Shown one piece after another: positions 34,293 to 43,443 of a stretch of 64,000 nt of DNA. The number at the start of each line of letters is the position of its first letter. Position 1 is the stretch's first letter. The notes below the pieces were generated by a model. It was not told the origin of the DNA. It was given only the letters and a program-made list of their open reading frames with translations, and did no database searches. This DNA comes from an uncultured Odoribacter sp. (GTDB taxonomy: Bacteria > Bacteroidota > Bacteroidia > Bacteroidales > Marinifilaceae). Made by a program: the position numbers and the translations under genes. The DNA is taken from positions 1 through 64,000 of the forward strand of contig CAJTPD010000005.1 of the NCBI GenBank assembly GCA_910578105.1. The letters are read 5' to 3'.

Positions 34293-35794
34293 AACATAAT
34301 ACGATTAATTAAAGTAAAACAAATATCCTGGATCGGACCAAAACCCGTAAATACGTGAACATCCTCCACATCACCGGCATTGCTCAGCACAATTTCATGT
34401 AATTCACCTTCTGTTCCCTTATCAACGACAACACCCAAGAAACGCATAAAATCATCCTTTCCGACATTCGACCTTTCATTAATCCGGAATTTCAAACGGG
34501 TAATCGGTGCACCTGCGTCGTATAACTCCTCAGTCTCGCGTCCGGCCACATTATAACGGTACACTTTAGAACCCACTGTATAAAAAAATTGATTCTCAAA
34601 AGCCTGCGTCGTTGCGAACTTCGTAGTTTTATCAATGGTTAATTCCCCGATAGAATCCCGCGTAAACTTATTTCCGTCAGAATCATAATGATAAGTCCAA
34701 TAATAACCCGTTGACTGTTCCCTGACCAAGGCCAAGGCCACTCTTCCTTTATTATCTCTTTCCGGTAACACATTATCCAAACCTAACCAAACCACTTCTT
34801 TGTCCGTCCAATCATACTCTTTATCCTCCACCTCATAAACCGCACCATCACCTCCCGGAAGATACATGAACTTCTTCTGTTCATCATCCCAAATACAAAC
34901 TACATTCGATTCTGACGACATAACCAGCTTGGAAGCACGGCATCCTCCCTTGACTGACCCCAGATAAGGGTCGAGAAATACTCCGTCATTATTAGTTGTG
35001 GTATAATAAAAATTATAATCTTTATCCACCAATAAAGGAATTCCACCCATAGGACTCCCATCCATACCATACCACAACTCATGGTCCTCGTTCTGTAACT
35101 TCTGTGAGAAAAGTTCCTTATTAGTTCTTTTTACCTGCATGGCAAAAGGATCCAGTGCCAATAAACTGTCTGCAGTAATTACATACATACATTCCGGAGC
35201 CGTATTATTCTTCAATCCCAGCGGAGAATAAATCAATCCGACAGCATCCTGGAAACGAGGAGCATTTCCCATATCAGTCCAGGCATTCTCCGTATAAACA
35301 TAATGAAGTGAATCCGGATCTTCCACAGCCGAAATACGCCGCTCCGATTCCTCACCGTTTAATACAAGCCAGCTATCTATATAGGGATTCACTGTCCGCA
35401 TAGTTAATGCCGCATAAGTACTCACATTCGTAGTCGCATCTGTCAGACAAAAACGAACAGCATAAGTCTTTGTCTTTTGGGCAGGAAAAGTGAGAGTCAG
35501 TTCTTTCGTAGTGACCGAATCGACTATCATCTCTCCGTCTTCACTATGTGAAACTACCCACAAATACTCCAAAGCATCCTCATTATTCAGCAGAGTTTGG
35601 GTCACGACAGGAGAAAAGACAACATCAAAATCAGTTGTTCGTACCTTAAAACGATAAGAACCATTATCACTTTCAGGCTGTATCACGAAACTTACCGTAT
35701 TGATATCCTTGTAGTCATAGTTGCCTTTGTCGTCATAACATCCGAGCAATCCACCCAAAAGAAGAAAAATCAATATCAAAAATATATTTTTCAT
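34289..35794 (-). CDS. PKD-like family surface lipoprotein
   Basis: A 501-residue lipoprotein. The signal peptide ends in LLGCYDDKGNYDYKDIN; 'CYDDKGNYDY' is the usual start of the Bacteroidota PKD-like family (PF16407). An Ig/PKD-like domain (30-130) is followed by repeated beta segments (about 140-490: SWLVLNGE, LHYVYTENAW, MYVITADSLLALD, YWTYHYDSDGN, QFFYTVGSKVYRYN) that suggest a beta-propeller. Such proteins accompany SusC/SusD pairs with DUF4843 proteins and are presumed surface ligand binders. It lies between the repeat lipoprotein (14 bp) and the S8 protease (4-bp overlap). Confidence 0.86.
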   Translation of the reverse strand: MKNIFLILIFLLLGGLLGCYDDKGNYDYKDINTVSFVIQPESDNGSYRFKVRTTDFDVVFSPVVTQTLLNNEDALEYLWVVSHSEDGEMIVDSVTTKELTLTFPAQKTKTYAVRFCLTDATTNVSTYAALTMRTVNPYIDSWLVLNGEESERRISAVEDPDSLHYVYTENAWTDMGNAPRFQDAVGLIYSPLGLKNNTAPECMYVITADSLLALDPFAMQVKRTNKELFSQKLQNEDHELWYGMDGSPMGGIPLLVDKDYNFYYTTTNNDGVFLDPYLGSVKGGCRASKLVMSSESNVVCIWDDEQKKFMYLPGGDGAVYEVEDKEYDWTDKEVVWLGLDNVLPERDNKGRVALALVREQSTGYYWTYHYDSDGNKFTRDSIGELTIDKTTKFATTQAFENQFFYTVGSKVYRYNVAGRETEELYDAGAPITRLKFRINERSNVGKDDFMRFLGVVVDKGTEGELHEIVLSNAGDVEDVHVFTGFGPIQDICFTLINRIML

Positions 35795-35808
35795 ATTGTG
35801 AAATTTTA

Positions 35809-37608
35809 TCAGTTAAAATTAAAAGGCAAATCGGGGTCATTCTTTTCGTTGTATTCCTTCAAAGCATCGGTTAACAATTTTTGGGCTTGGCTTTTCCCCA
35901 TCCAATAATCCCAAGAATCACCAAATCCGGGAATATTTCGGAACAAAACCCACAAAACAAACGTCTTTTTCGCATCGGAATATTCACCCCAAACATCTGA
36001 ATACTTGTCCCAATAATACCATTTGCCATCGGTAACCGGGAAATCATTCACCAGTGTTTCACCCGTATTCTGATTATACCACCCAACACAACAACGGAAT
36101 ACAGTAGCCCAATGTTCTCCTATTTTACCCGTCCACCATTGACCTCCTTGAAATTCATTAATGACATACTCGCAATATGCCTCTTTCTCTTCCGAGTACT
36201 CACCTAACAAATTAACATCCCACCAAGCCGGTTTAGAAGGAAAATCGGTAATCTCATTACCCGGGTGGCTTGCATTGTAACTTTTAATCTCGGCTGCTAT
36301 CCGCGGTACAATATTGAGAACCACGGAACTGTTTCCGTCTTTCAGGATATTTATGTTGTACTCTCCCCATTGCATATTATTATTCAGCACGGCTTCCACC
36401 ACAATATCCCGTTTCACCGGCGAATAGGGTCCGAACAAGTCTTCAAAATACCCCCACCAGTCCGGTTTGCCCTCATCTATAAACTCATAGTTCAAAAGTT
36501 CATTGGGATTTTCAATATTATGCCTGTCGAGAATTCTGCGCAATACGGGTGATGCGTAATCCCAAGTCGTTTCCCCGATTTGATACTTACTCCTTGGGAA
36601 AAGATTCAGTACCACAAACTCCTGTTTATCCAACGTCCAATCTCCTAAAAAAGATTCCCTCCACCAAGTTGAACGTTCTGTATTTCTCGGGAAAGTAATC
36701 CCAGGTCGTTCCGTCTCGGCCAACTCTTCGCGAAACCGTAAATTCCACCATTCCAATTTCGAATTTGCCAGCAACTCTTCCTCTTTATCCCCATAATTTT
36801 CTATCATCTCCTGAATAAACCCATATTTCTCTATGGAAAATTCTCCTAACCATTTGTCTTGGTCATCCCACCACACGTATTTCGGCATATTGGGAAAACT
36901 GAATTTCTTCTGCTCTTCTTCCGGAACAGAGGCATTAAACGCCTCCAACGCAGCCCGCAAATCGGCATTGTACAAATCCGTCCGCGACCACATGCGATAA
37001 TTTGCCCGGCTGAACAATTTGTTGCCAATAGTTACCATAAAGGCATATTTTTCCGGGTCGAATTCCCCCAACCATTCTTCCCGGTAACGCCAATCGGCAG
37101 GTTCATCATAACGGTCCGATATATTCAACCGATATACAGAACACTCTTCCGCTCCTTTCTCAAAGAACGCATCGTCTCCCTCCGTATCTATCGCTACACC
37201 TATGGTGTAATTTCCCCTGCCTTTCGGACGCAAAACGGTAAACACGACCGTATCAATCAACTGATTGGGAGCCAGACTATAATAAGGCTCAAAACGGACC
37301 TCTGCCACCTTGGACGAATCTTGACCTTCCACCAAGACAGATTTCAATTTATAAGGCCGTTCGTCAGGTACAGGAAAACCCTGCAGTTGCAAAATGGCAG
37401 TCATCTGGATCTCTTGCAGCGAATCTCCCCAGTAATAATTCGAATCTTTCCGGACTTCATAGGCCGTCGCAAAATTAAAGTCGCGGGTTCTCTCATAATT
37501 CCGATCGAACTGTATGGCATCTTTCTCCTGGGAATACTGCACAAGGTCATCCTCCTGACAAGCCATTATCCCGCAAAAGAATATTATATATATGTATACT
37601 TTATTCAT
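35809..37608 (-). CDS. DUF4843-type surface lipoprotein with six tandem WW/LGEYS repeats
   Basis: A 599-residue lipoprotein (FFCGIMACQEDD, Cys17). Residues 20-170 form the N-terminal beta domain typical of DUF4843 proteins in SusCD loci. The rest is six tandem units of about 70 residues, each with a pair of aromatic residues, then L/WGEYS-x-EK and an aromatic helix: starts near 172 (EEWLGEFDPEKY), 243 (WWDDQDKWLGEFSIEKY), 313 (TWWRESFLGDWTLDKQ), 382 (DWWGYFEDLFGPYSPVK), 460 (AWWDVNLLGEYSEEK) and 529 (WYYWDKYSDVWGEYSDAK). Units end in 'YN ... FP'. Family members usually carry this module once, as I recall; here it appears amplified. A role in surface binding is inferred from the operon. Confidence 0.85.
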   Translation of the reverse strand: MNKVYIYIIFFCGIMACQEDDLVQYSQEKDAIQFDRNYERTRDFNFATAYEVRKDSNYYWGDSLQEIQMTAILQLQGFPVPDERPYKLKSVLVEGQDSSKVAEVRFEPYYSLAPNQLIDTVVFTVLRPKGRGNYTIGVAIDTEGDDAFFEKGAEECSVYRLNISDRYDEPADWRYREEWLGEFDPEKYAFMVTIGNKLFSRANYRMWSRTDLYNADLRAALEAFNASVPEEEQKKFSFPNMPKYVWWDDQDKWLGEFSIEKYGFIQEMIENYGDKEEELLANSKLEWWNLRFREELAETERPGITFPRNTERSTWWRESFLGDWTLDKQEFVVLNLFPRSKYQIGETTWDYASPVLRRILDRHNIENPNELLNYEFIDEGKPDWWGYFEDLFGPYSPVKRDIVVEAVLNNNMQWGEYNINILKDGNSSVVLNIVPRIAAEIKSYNASHPGNEITDFPSKPAWWDVNLLGEYSEEKEAYCEYVINEFQGGQWWTGKIGEHWATVFRCCVGWYNQNTGETLVNDFPVTDGKWYYWDKYSDVWGEYSDAKKTFVLWVLFRNIPGFGDSWDYWMGKSQAQKLLTDALKEYNEKNDPDLPFNFN

Positions 37609-37632
37609 CTTCTTGTCGTTTTTATGGTATAA

Positions 37633-39027
37633 TTACTCATTTCCTGTGCCATAGGCAATTTCATCATCAGGCGTGGGCAACACATAATAAAGTGTCATAT
37701 CATCCACCGGACAACGATAAAAACTCTGACAATTGTGACGTTTTAAAAAATAGAAATACTGTCCTTCTGCAAAGAAATCCTTACTGTATTCCAACTTCAA
37801 AGCTTCTATACGGGCATCCTCATCATAAGAATCATCTGCCTGGTAATTATTCACCCGGGAAATACCACGAATATTCCGTACCCGATTGATATAAGTCACA
37901 CTTTCCGACAAAGAAACCGACTCTGCCAAAATGTAATACATTTCAGACAAACGAATCAAAGGGATCTTTTCCCAATACAACACATTTTTACCCAAATACT
38001 TTCTGCACATTCTTCCGTTTACTCCGTGTATGAATCCGTAACCGTTCCGATAACGGATATCATTCAGTCCGATACCGCGCAAAGCCTCGAATACCGTTTC
38101 CGCATTCTCACGCGAAATGTACAATTCATTACCGTAAACCGTCAAATCCGCCCAATCGCTCCGAAGTTTTTCTTCCATATCATCCATTCCAAGAGCAAAA
38201 AGCGTCTCATCAAACATGGAAACATCCTGACTATTGTTCACGACCAATTCCAAACCGCACTCATCAATCACTTCACGGGCTTTAACAGCTGCATGCTCCT
38301 TGTCCCCAATCCACAAATAAACCCTGGCCAATAATCCTTTAACAGCAAATAGATTCATCCGATGTTGCCGATTATTTTCCAAATTATCCCCTTGCAACAG
38401 ACTTTCTGCTTCTTTCAAATCATCAATAATATGACCTGCTATCTCACTCGCCGGCAGTAAATCTTTCTGATCGGCATTCAACTCCGTACGCCAAGGCAAA
38501 CACTTCATCTCCGGGTCCTTAGAATAAACAGGTCCGTACAAACGCAACAAGTCGAAATAATGGAATGCACGCAACCCCAACGCCTCACCTTTCATCTGCT
38601 CCCAAAGTCCGTCAGTCACCAAAACATTTTTGCCGTTATCATCCAACCGTCTCAACAGATTATTCAAATTGGCTATCGTCCGGAATAATTCCTGCCAGAC
38701 AGTATTTACATATCCTTTGGCTCCGGTATTATTCTTGTAATCATAACGTTCCGCACGTTTGGCATCCGTCGGAGCCAAAGACGGGTCGTAATTGTCATAA
38801 CGTTGTACCAGCTCCTCCAAATAACCGTAGGAAAGATTTTTCCCGTAATTCTCAGTTAACGTCATTCGCGCATATACTCCAATCAAAGCACTTTTATAAC
38901 CGTTTTCCGATGTAAACAATTTATCGGATTCCACCTCTTGTTTGGGAGAAACATTCACCCAATCCGAACAAGCGGTCAACAATGCAGCCAATGCCATTCC
39001 TGTGATTATTATTGCTTTTTTCATCAT
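37633..39027 (-). CDS. SusD/RagB-family nutrient-binding lipoprotein
   Basis: The 464-residue lid and ligand-binding partner of the SusC transporter. Lipoprotein signal: IITGMALAALLTACSDW. The family pattern is clear: 'SPKQEVESDKLFTSENGYKSALIGVYARMT', 'LWEQMKGEALGLRAFHYFDLLRLYGPVY', 'LLARVYLWIGDKEHAAVKAREVI' and near the end 'IPLIRLSEMYYILAES' and 'LKLEYSKDFFAEGQYFYFLKR'. The length is in the shorter range, nearer RagB-type peptide binders than starch binders, though length alone is weak evidence. The start at 39027 (or 39024) has a good ribosome binding site, GGGAGG, 5-10 bp upstream; earlier in-frame codons overlap susC. Confidence 0.93.
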   Translation of the reverse strand: MMKKAIIITGMALAALLTACSDWVNVSPKQEVESDKLFTSENGYKSALIGVYARMTLTENYGKNLSYGYLEELVQRYDNYDPSLAPTDAKRAERYDYKNNTGAKGYVNTVWQELFRTIANLNNLLRRLDDNGKNVLVTDGLWEQMKGEALGLRAFHYFDLLRLYGPVYSKDPEMKCLPWRTELNADQKDLLPASEIAGHIIDDLKEAESLLQGDNLENNRQHRMNLFAVKGLLARVYLWIGDKEHAAVKAREVIDECGLELVVNNSQDVSMFDETLFALGMDDMEEKLRSDWADLTVYGNELYISRENAETVFEALRGIGLNDIRYRNGYGFIHGVNGRMCRKYLGKNVLYWEKIPLIRLSEMYYILAESVSLSESVTYINRVRNIRGISRVNNYQADDSYDEDARIEALKLEYSKDFFAEGQYFYFLKRHNCQSFYRCPVDDMTLYYVLPTPDDEIAYGTGNE

Positions 39028-39040
39028 AACCTCCCTCTTA

Positions 39041-42000
39041 TTAATTAAACAACACAGACACAGAAAGATTGAAACTCCGGGCAAACGGATAATCCAATCC
39101 CCGTTCCTGTTTCACTGTGGAAATCCGGCCGATATCCTGCATGGAAGCATTCAGCGACAGACTGGCGATTTTACACGTTTCCAGGAACTTGAAATACTTC
39201 GGTTCGAAACGGTAGCCGATAGCTACTGAAGTGAATGCAAACTCATTGTAACGCTGCAAGAAACGGGTACTTGTCGGAGTATGCTGGTCTTCAATACTGA
39301 TTTTCTTATACTTCGCATAACGGTTCGTCGGACTCCAACGGTCAGCACCACCGGCCCGTTTATCCACATTTCCGGAAATATTCGAATTTTCAATCTTATC
39401 CAATAAAGTCTGATTGAAACGGTCAGCTCCCCATTGGAAAGAAAATCCTAAGTTTACACTCAGATTCTTCCACATAAACGAGGAAGGAATGGTTCCACGC
39501 ACCTTGGGCTCTGTATCACCCACCGGTATTTTGTCGGCAGCATCCCAGACAAAGGTTTTCTCTCCGTTCAATTTCCGGAATAGTTCCTCTCCTGTAGCAG
39601 GATCAATTCCTAACGAAGGCACTAATTTGATTACCGAAGTGGATTCGCCTTCCTCATAAATCGGCAAAATCTCATTCCGATTGTTCAGATTATTCTGGTT
39701 CATTTCCTTCAATTCATTGGAAAGTTTCTTGATCACGTTCCGGTTATGGGTAAAGTTCACACCTAAGGACCATTGGATTTGCCGCTCATAATCACTGATC
39801 AACAAACCGTTTAAAGTAACGTCAATACCCTCATTCAACACCGCGCCGACATTCCGCGTCAATGTCGGAAAACCTGTTGAAGGCTGAATGTTTGTCGACA
39901 GTAACATCTGGTCTGTATAATTGTGATAATAAGAAGCGGATAAATTCAAACGGCTGTTCCATAAACCGACCTCCAAATTCACCGATTTCGCTTTTGTCTT
40001 CGACCATTTCAACGCAGGATTACCGATTCCCATCAACTGCGCCCCCAAAACATCCGCTCCCGGATAAGGAAACATCAGGTCAGTAAAAGAATAAGTTTCT
40101 TTTGCCTGATAAGGAGAATAACTCTGCGAACCGGTAACACCCATGTTGGCTGTCAGCGTCAGGTTGGAAATAATTGTTCCGGCCAGCCATTTTTCCCGCT
40201 GCATGTTCCAGCGGACACCCACCGACCAGAAAGGTGCCATCTTGGTATCCGAACCAAACTGCGAAGAAATATCACCATGAACATTGAAATCCACAGAATA
40301 GCGTTGGTCATACATATAGTTCAAACTACCCAAGACACCCACCGACCGATTCGTAGATTCATTACCATTCACATCCCGGTCCATCTCAAAAGCAAACAGG
40401 AAATCCGTCATGTTATCGTCCGGAAAACCTTTGGCAGACAGATTGACACCATCGCTTTTAGATGATTCAACATTCCATCGTGCCAACGCAAATAACCCAT
40501 GCTTGCCTTTTACGTAATTATAATTCAATGAAGCATTTGCACTCCATCCTATCGACTCACCTATGCTTTTTGCATAAGTACCGCGTTGGGTGATATCTTC
40601 TACTTTTTCAGGTGCAAAATCTGTATGATGTGATGATTTGAATTGCTCAGACCTTGCATGGCTCTTGGTAAACGATACCTGGCCGTTTACACGCAAATTA
40701 TCCAAAATCGCATACTCCAAAGAAAAATTATCCACTACGCTGAAATTTTTCGTCAAATCTTTATACGGAAACTGCGTATTATACAACGGATTGGTAATCG
40801 TTACCCGATTACTTCCGGCAGCCATCGGTTTCATTTCAATGACGTTCTGGTATTGTCCGTTTCCATCCGTCAGACGGTAATAAGGATTCAACTTCGTATA
40901 CTCTGAAAATGAACCGTAAGGCGAATTGTTTGCATCCGTATTCGTCATATTCAATGAGTTGCTGATATTCCATTTCTTCCGGCGATAGGATAATACCAAA
41001 TTTAATCCCATATTGGTACGGTCCGAACCCTTCATGACTCCGTATTCACTGCCGTAATTCAGGCCCAAAGAATAACGGATAGCCTCGTCTCCGCCTTCAA
41101 TGCCCAATGTATGACGGTGGGTGACAGCAGTACGCAACGGTTGCGACAACCAATACGTATTGACTCCACGCAAAACCTCCTCTTTGTACCTGTTGTAGTA
41201 ATTCAACATATCAGTAGTGGAAAACAATCCGGCACGGCGTTCATATTCCAATTTCTCGGAAGCATTCATCAGATTATAATCCGAAAGGTCCGGCACGGAA
41301 ACACCGACATTCCCGCTGTAATTCAAGGTCAGCGCACCCGGTTTCGGTTTCTTGGTCTCGAATACAATCACCCCGTTGGAGGCCTTCGAACCATACATCG
41401 CCGTACCGGCAGCATCTTTCAATATCGTGATGGACTCCACTCGCTCCGGATCCAAATCGACAATCCGCTGCAAGGAAGTTTCAAAACCATCCAAAATAAA
41501 CAAGGGCATATTGGGACGATTGGAATAATCTCCCATCATCATCTGGAAATTAGTCGGGTCGCTGGCCCCCAATTGCACATCTCCACGCAACCGAAATTCC
41601 GGCAATTTATTCGGGTCCGAACCATACTGATTGTTCTCTATAACATGAAAACTCGGATCGAATATAGACAATGCCTGCAACAAATTATTCGGGTTGAGTC
41701 GTTTTAACTCTTCTCCCTTCACCGTAACGTAACGGCCGGTAAAACCGGAAACTTTCCTGGGTGCCATACCCGTCACCACCACACCTTCCAACTCGGCAGC
41801 TACGGGAGTCATTTTCACCGTCACATTTTCCAGATTGCCGGTTGTCGGCAATTTCACCTCTTCGGTCTGATAACCGATAAAACTAACAACCAATGCCGTC
41901 GCACCACCCGCTATCAATTCGACATGAAATTTTCCGTCCACATCCGTTACAACTCCCACACCCCGCTGTTCTTTCAAAACAATACTCGCTCCGACCAAAG

Positions 42001-42415
42001 CCTCCCCGTTTTTAGCATCAATGACCGTACCGTTCACTTTCTGCACGCCGATAGAAGACATTGGGGTTTTCGGACGCAACACAACCGTGTGATTCAGTTG
42101 ATATTCTATATCCACGGAATAATCTGACAACACTTGTAACACTATATTACGCAATTCCTGATCCTTGATATCGATAGTAATCTTTTTCGAAAAATCAAAA
42201 GCTGAATGATTGTAAAAGAAACGAATATCCGCCGCTTTACCGATTTTATTCAATACCTCCTCCACTGTTTCATTGGTTGCCTGCAGTGAAATTTTCTTTT
42301 TCTGGTACTCATCCTCTCCGGCAGCCCTCAATCCTCCGGAAAAAACCAGCATAAACAAGGCAAAAACAAGGAATCGGTATCCTGACATACCTTGTAATAG
42401 TCTTTTTTTCCACAT
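39041..42415 (-). CDS. SusC/RagA-family TonB-dependent transporter with STN domain
   Basis: A 1124-residue outer-membrane transporter. After the signal peptide (to about 32) come an STN domain (41-115, KISLQATNETVEEVLNKIGK), a carboxypeptidase-regulatory-like beta domain (126-203), the plug (from about 208, EGVVVTGMAPRKVSG) and a 22-strand barrel ending in 'FNLSVSVLFN'. The STN domain is found in transporters that signal to a FecR-type anti-sigma factor, and fecR plus an ECF sigma gene sit upstream in the same locus, so ligand binding probably induces the operon. It imports the ligand held by the SusD protein; the energy comes from TonB. Gap to susD is 13 bp. Confidence 0.95.
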   Translation of the reverse strand: MWKKRLLQGMSGYRFLVFALFMLVFSGGLRAAGEDEYQKKKISLQATNETVEEVLNKIGKAADIRFFYNHSAFDFSKKITIDIKDQELRNIVLQVLSDYSVDIEYQLNHTVVLRPKTPMSSIGVQKVNGTVIDAKNGEALVGASIVLKEQRGVGVVTDVDGKFHVELIAGGATALVVSFIGYQTEEVKLPTTGNLENVTVKMTPVAAELEGVVVTGMAPRKVSGFTGRYVTVKGEELKRLNPNNLLQALSIFDPSFHVIENNQYGSDPNKLPEFRLRGDVQLGASDPTNFQMMMGDYSNRPNMPLFILDGFETSLQRIVDLDPERVESITILKDAAGTAMYGSKASNGVIVFETKKPKPGALTLNYSGNVGVSVPDLSDYNLMNASEKLEYERRAGLFSTTDMLNYYNRYKEEVLRGVNTYWLSQPLRTAVTHRHTLGIEGGDEAIRYSLGLNYGSEYGVMKGSDRTNMGLNLVLSYRRKKWNISNSLNMTNTDANNSPYGSFSEYTKLNPYYRLTDGNGQYQNVIEMKPMAAGSNRVTITNPLYNTQFPYKDLTKNFSVVDNFSLEYAILDNLRVNGQVSFTKSHARSEQFKSSHHTDFAPEKVEDITQRGTYAKSIGESIGWSANASLNYNYVKGKHGLFALARWNVESSKSDGVNLSAKGFPDDNMTDFLFAFEMDRDVNGNESTNRSVGVLGSLNYMYDQRYSVDFNVHGDISSQFGSDTKMAPFWSVGVRWNMQREKWLAGTIISNLTLTANMGVTGSQSYSPYQAKETYSFTDLMFPYPGADVLGAQLMGIGNPALKWSKTKAKSVNLEVGLWNSRLNLSASYYHNYTDQMLLSTNIQPSTGFPTLTRNVGAVLNEGIDVTLNGLLISDYERQIQWSLGVNFTHNRNVIKKLSNELKEMNQNNLNNRNEILPIYEEGESTSVIKLVPSLGIDPATGEELFRKLNGEKTFVWDAADKIPVGDTEPKVRGTIPSSFMWKNLSVNLGFSFQWGADRFNQTLLDKIENSNISGNVDKRAGGADRWSPTNRYAKYKKISIEDQHTPTSTRFLQRYNEFAFTSVAIGYRFEPKYFKFLETCKIASLSLNASMQDIGRISTVKQERGLDYPFARSFNLSVSVLFN

Positions 42416-42462
42416 AATTTAAATATTTAAGTTAGTAAACGCACATCGACTTACACACAGGC

Positions 42463-43437
42463 CTATTTCTGCATTTCAGTCAATTCTTTTCTATAAGTTT
42501 TGTCTTTATTGTATTTTTTGAAATACTCTTTGCTGAGTTTGGCAATCAGGTCAAAATCATCCCGTTGGGAGGTCAGTGCATTGTAAAACAGAATATACAA
42601 AGCGGCATCCCGGACATCCCCGTCATAAAAAGCCACCAAGCCGTCATAGGACTTCTGTAAATCCCTGACATACTTCCACTCTTGTCCGGCATTCCGGGCT
42701 TTCAGTTTGTCGGTATACTCCTTATAATCAAGCAACCAGCTTTTATAAGTAAAACTTTTCAACGCAGCTTTGGAATCTTTCACCCGATAACCATCCAGCA
42801 CATTCCAATAACCGGCGGGAATACAATCACCGATATGCTTTTTCGCCACATCCGACACGATATAAGGATATTTCACTAAATTGGAAAGATACATGCCTTC
42901 CAACTCCGCATAAACATATTCATAAGCAAAAGGATTTACGCGGGAACGCACCGCCTCCAGCAACTCCTGCTCCTTCTTCCAGTTGGCCTGCGTCTCTGCA
43001 TAATATTTGTCTGCCGGCACCTGCGTCACTACTGCCGCAAGCGGATTAGTCTTATAACGTCCGGCAATCCGGTGATTACGTCCGTCACGAATGGCTTCAT
43101 TGAGGGCCACCGCCGAAGGGGTTCCGCTAAACTCCGCTGTCCGGTAATTTTTTCCGCTATAATGAATATCTGCATGAATCTCGTCACCCGGACACACTAT
43201 CAGCCACAGCCACAGATTGATTTTGACCAACGCCGGTTCTTGCAATTCCACTTCAAATTCCATACGCTGCCCCGAAACATAAGGAAATTGCATATTATTG
43301 TCCGGATTATCAATAAATTCAAAGTCAATTACCTTACCATTATAACCATCGGCAACAGCACTGATTTTAGTTATTTTCTGTGCTTGCAACCCTATGACGA
43401 GCAAACAACCGCACACCCCTAAAAACCATTTTTTCAT
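42463..43437 (-). CDS. Exported TlpA-associated protein lacking the thioredoxin domain
   Basis: A 324-residue exported protein (signal peptide CGCLLVIGLQAQ). Its beta-rich first 120 residues (FPYVSGQRMEFEVELQEPALVKINLWLW, 'CPGDEIHADIHYSGKNYRTAEFSGTP') and helical remainder resemble the DUF4369/TlpA N-terminal region of its upstream neighbour, but the chain ends at 'YFKKYNKDKTYRKELTEMQK' with no CxxC thioredoxin domain. It sits 6 bp after the TlpA-like gene and 47 bp before susC. It may have lost the catalytic half or serve as a binding partner. I do not recognise a named family with certainty. Confidence 0.78.
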   Translation of the reverse strand: MKKWFLGVCGCLLVIGLQAQKITKISAVADGYNGKVIDFEFIDNPDNNMQFPYVSGQRMEFEVELQEPALVKINLWLWLIVCPGDEIHADIHYSGKNYRTAEFSGTPSAVALNEAIRDGRNHRIAGRYKTNPLAAVVTQVPADKYYAETQANWKKEQELLEAVRSRVNPFAYEYVYAELEGMYLSNLVKYPYIVSDVAKKHIGDCIPAGYWNVLDGYRVKDSKAALKSFTYKSWLLDYKEYTDKLKARNAGQEWKYVRDLQKSYDGLVAFYDGDVRDAALYILFYNALTSQRDDFDLIAKLSKEYFKKYNKDKTYRKELTEMQK

Positions 43438-43443
43438 AACAAT

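Noticed and set aside
36859..37632. 257-codon plus-strand frame inside the repeat lipoprotein gene
   Set aside because: Antisense shadow of a gene with clear signal peptide and repeats; no promoter or recognisable protein.
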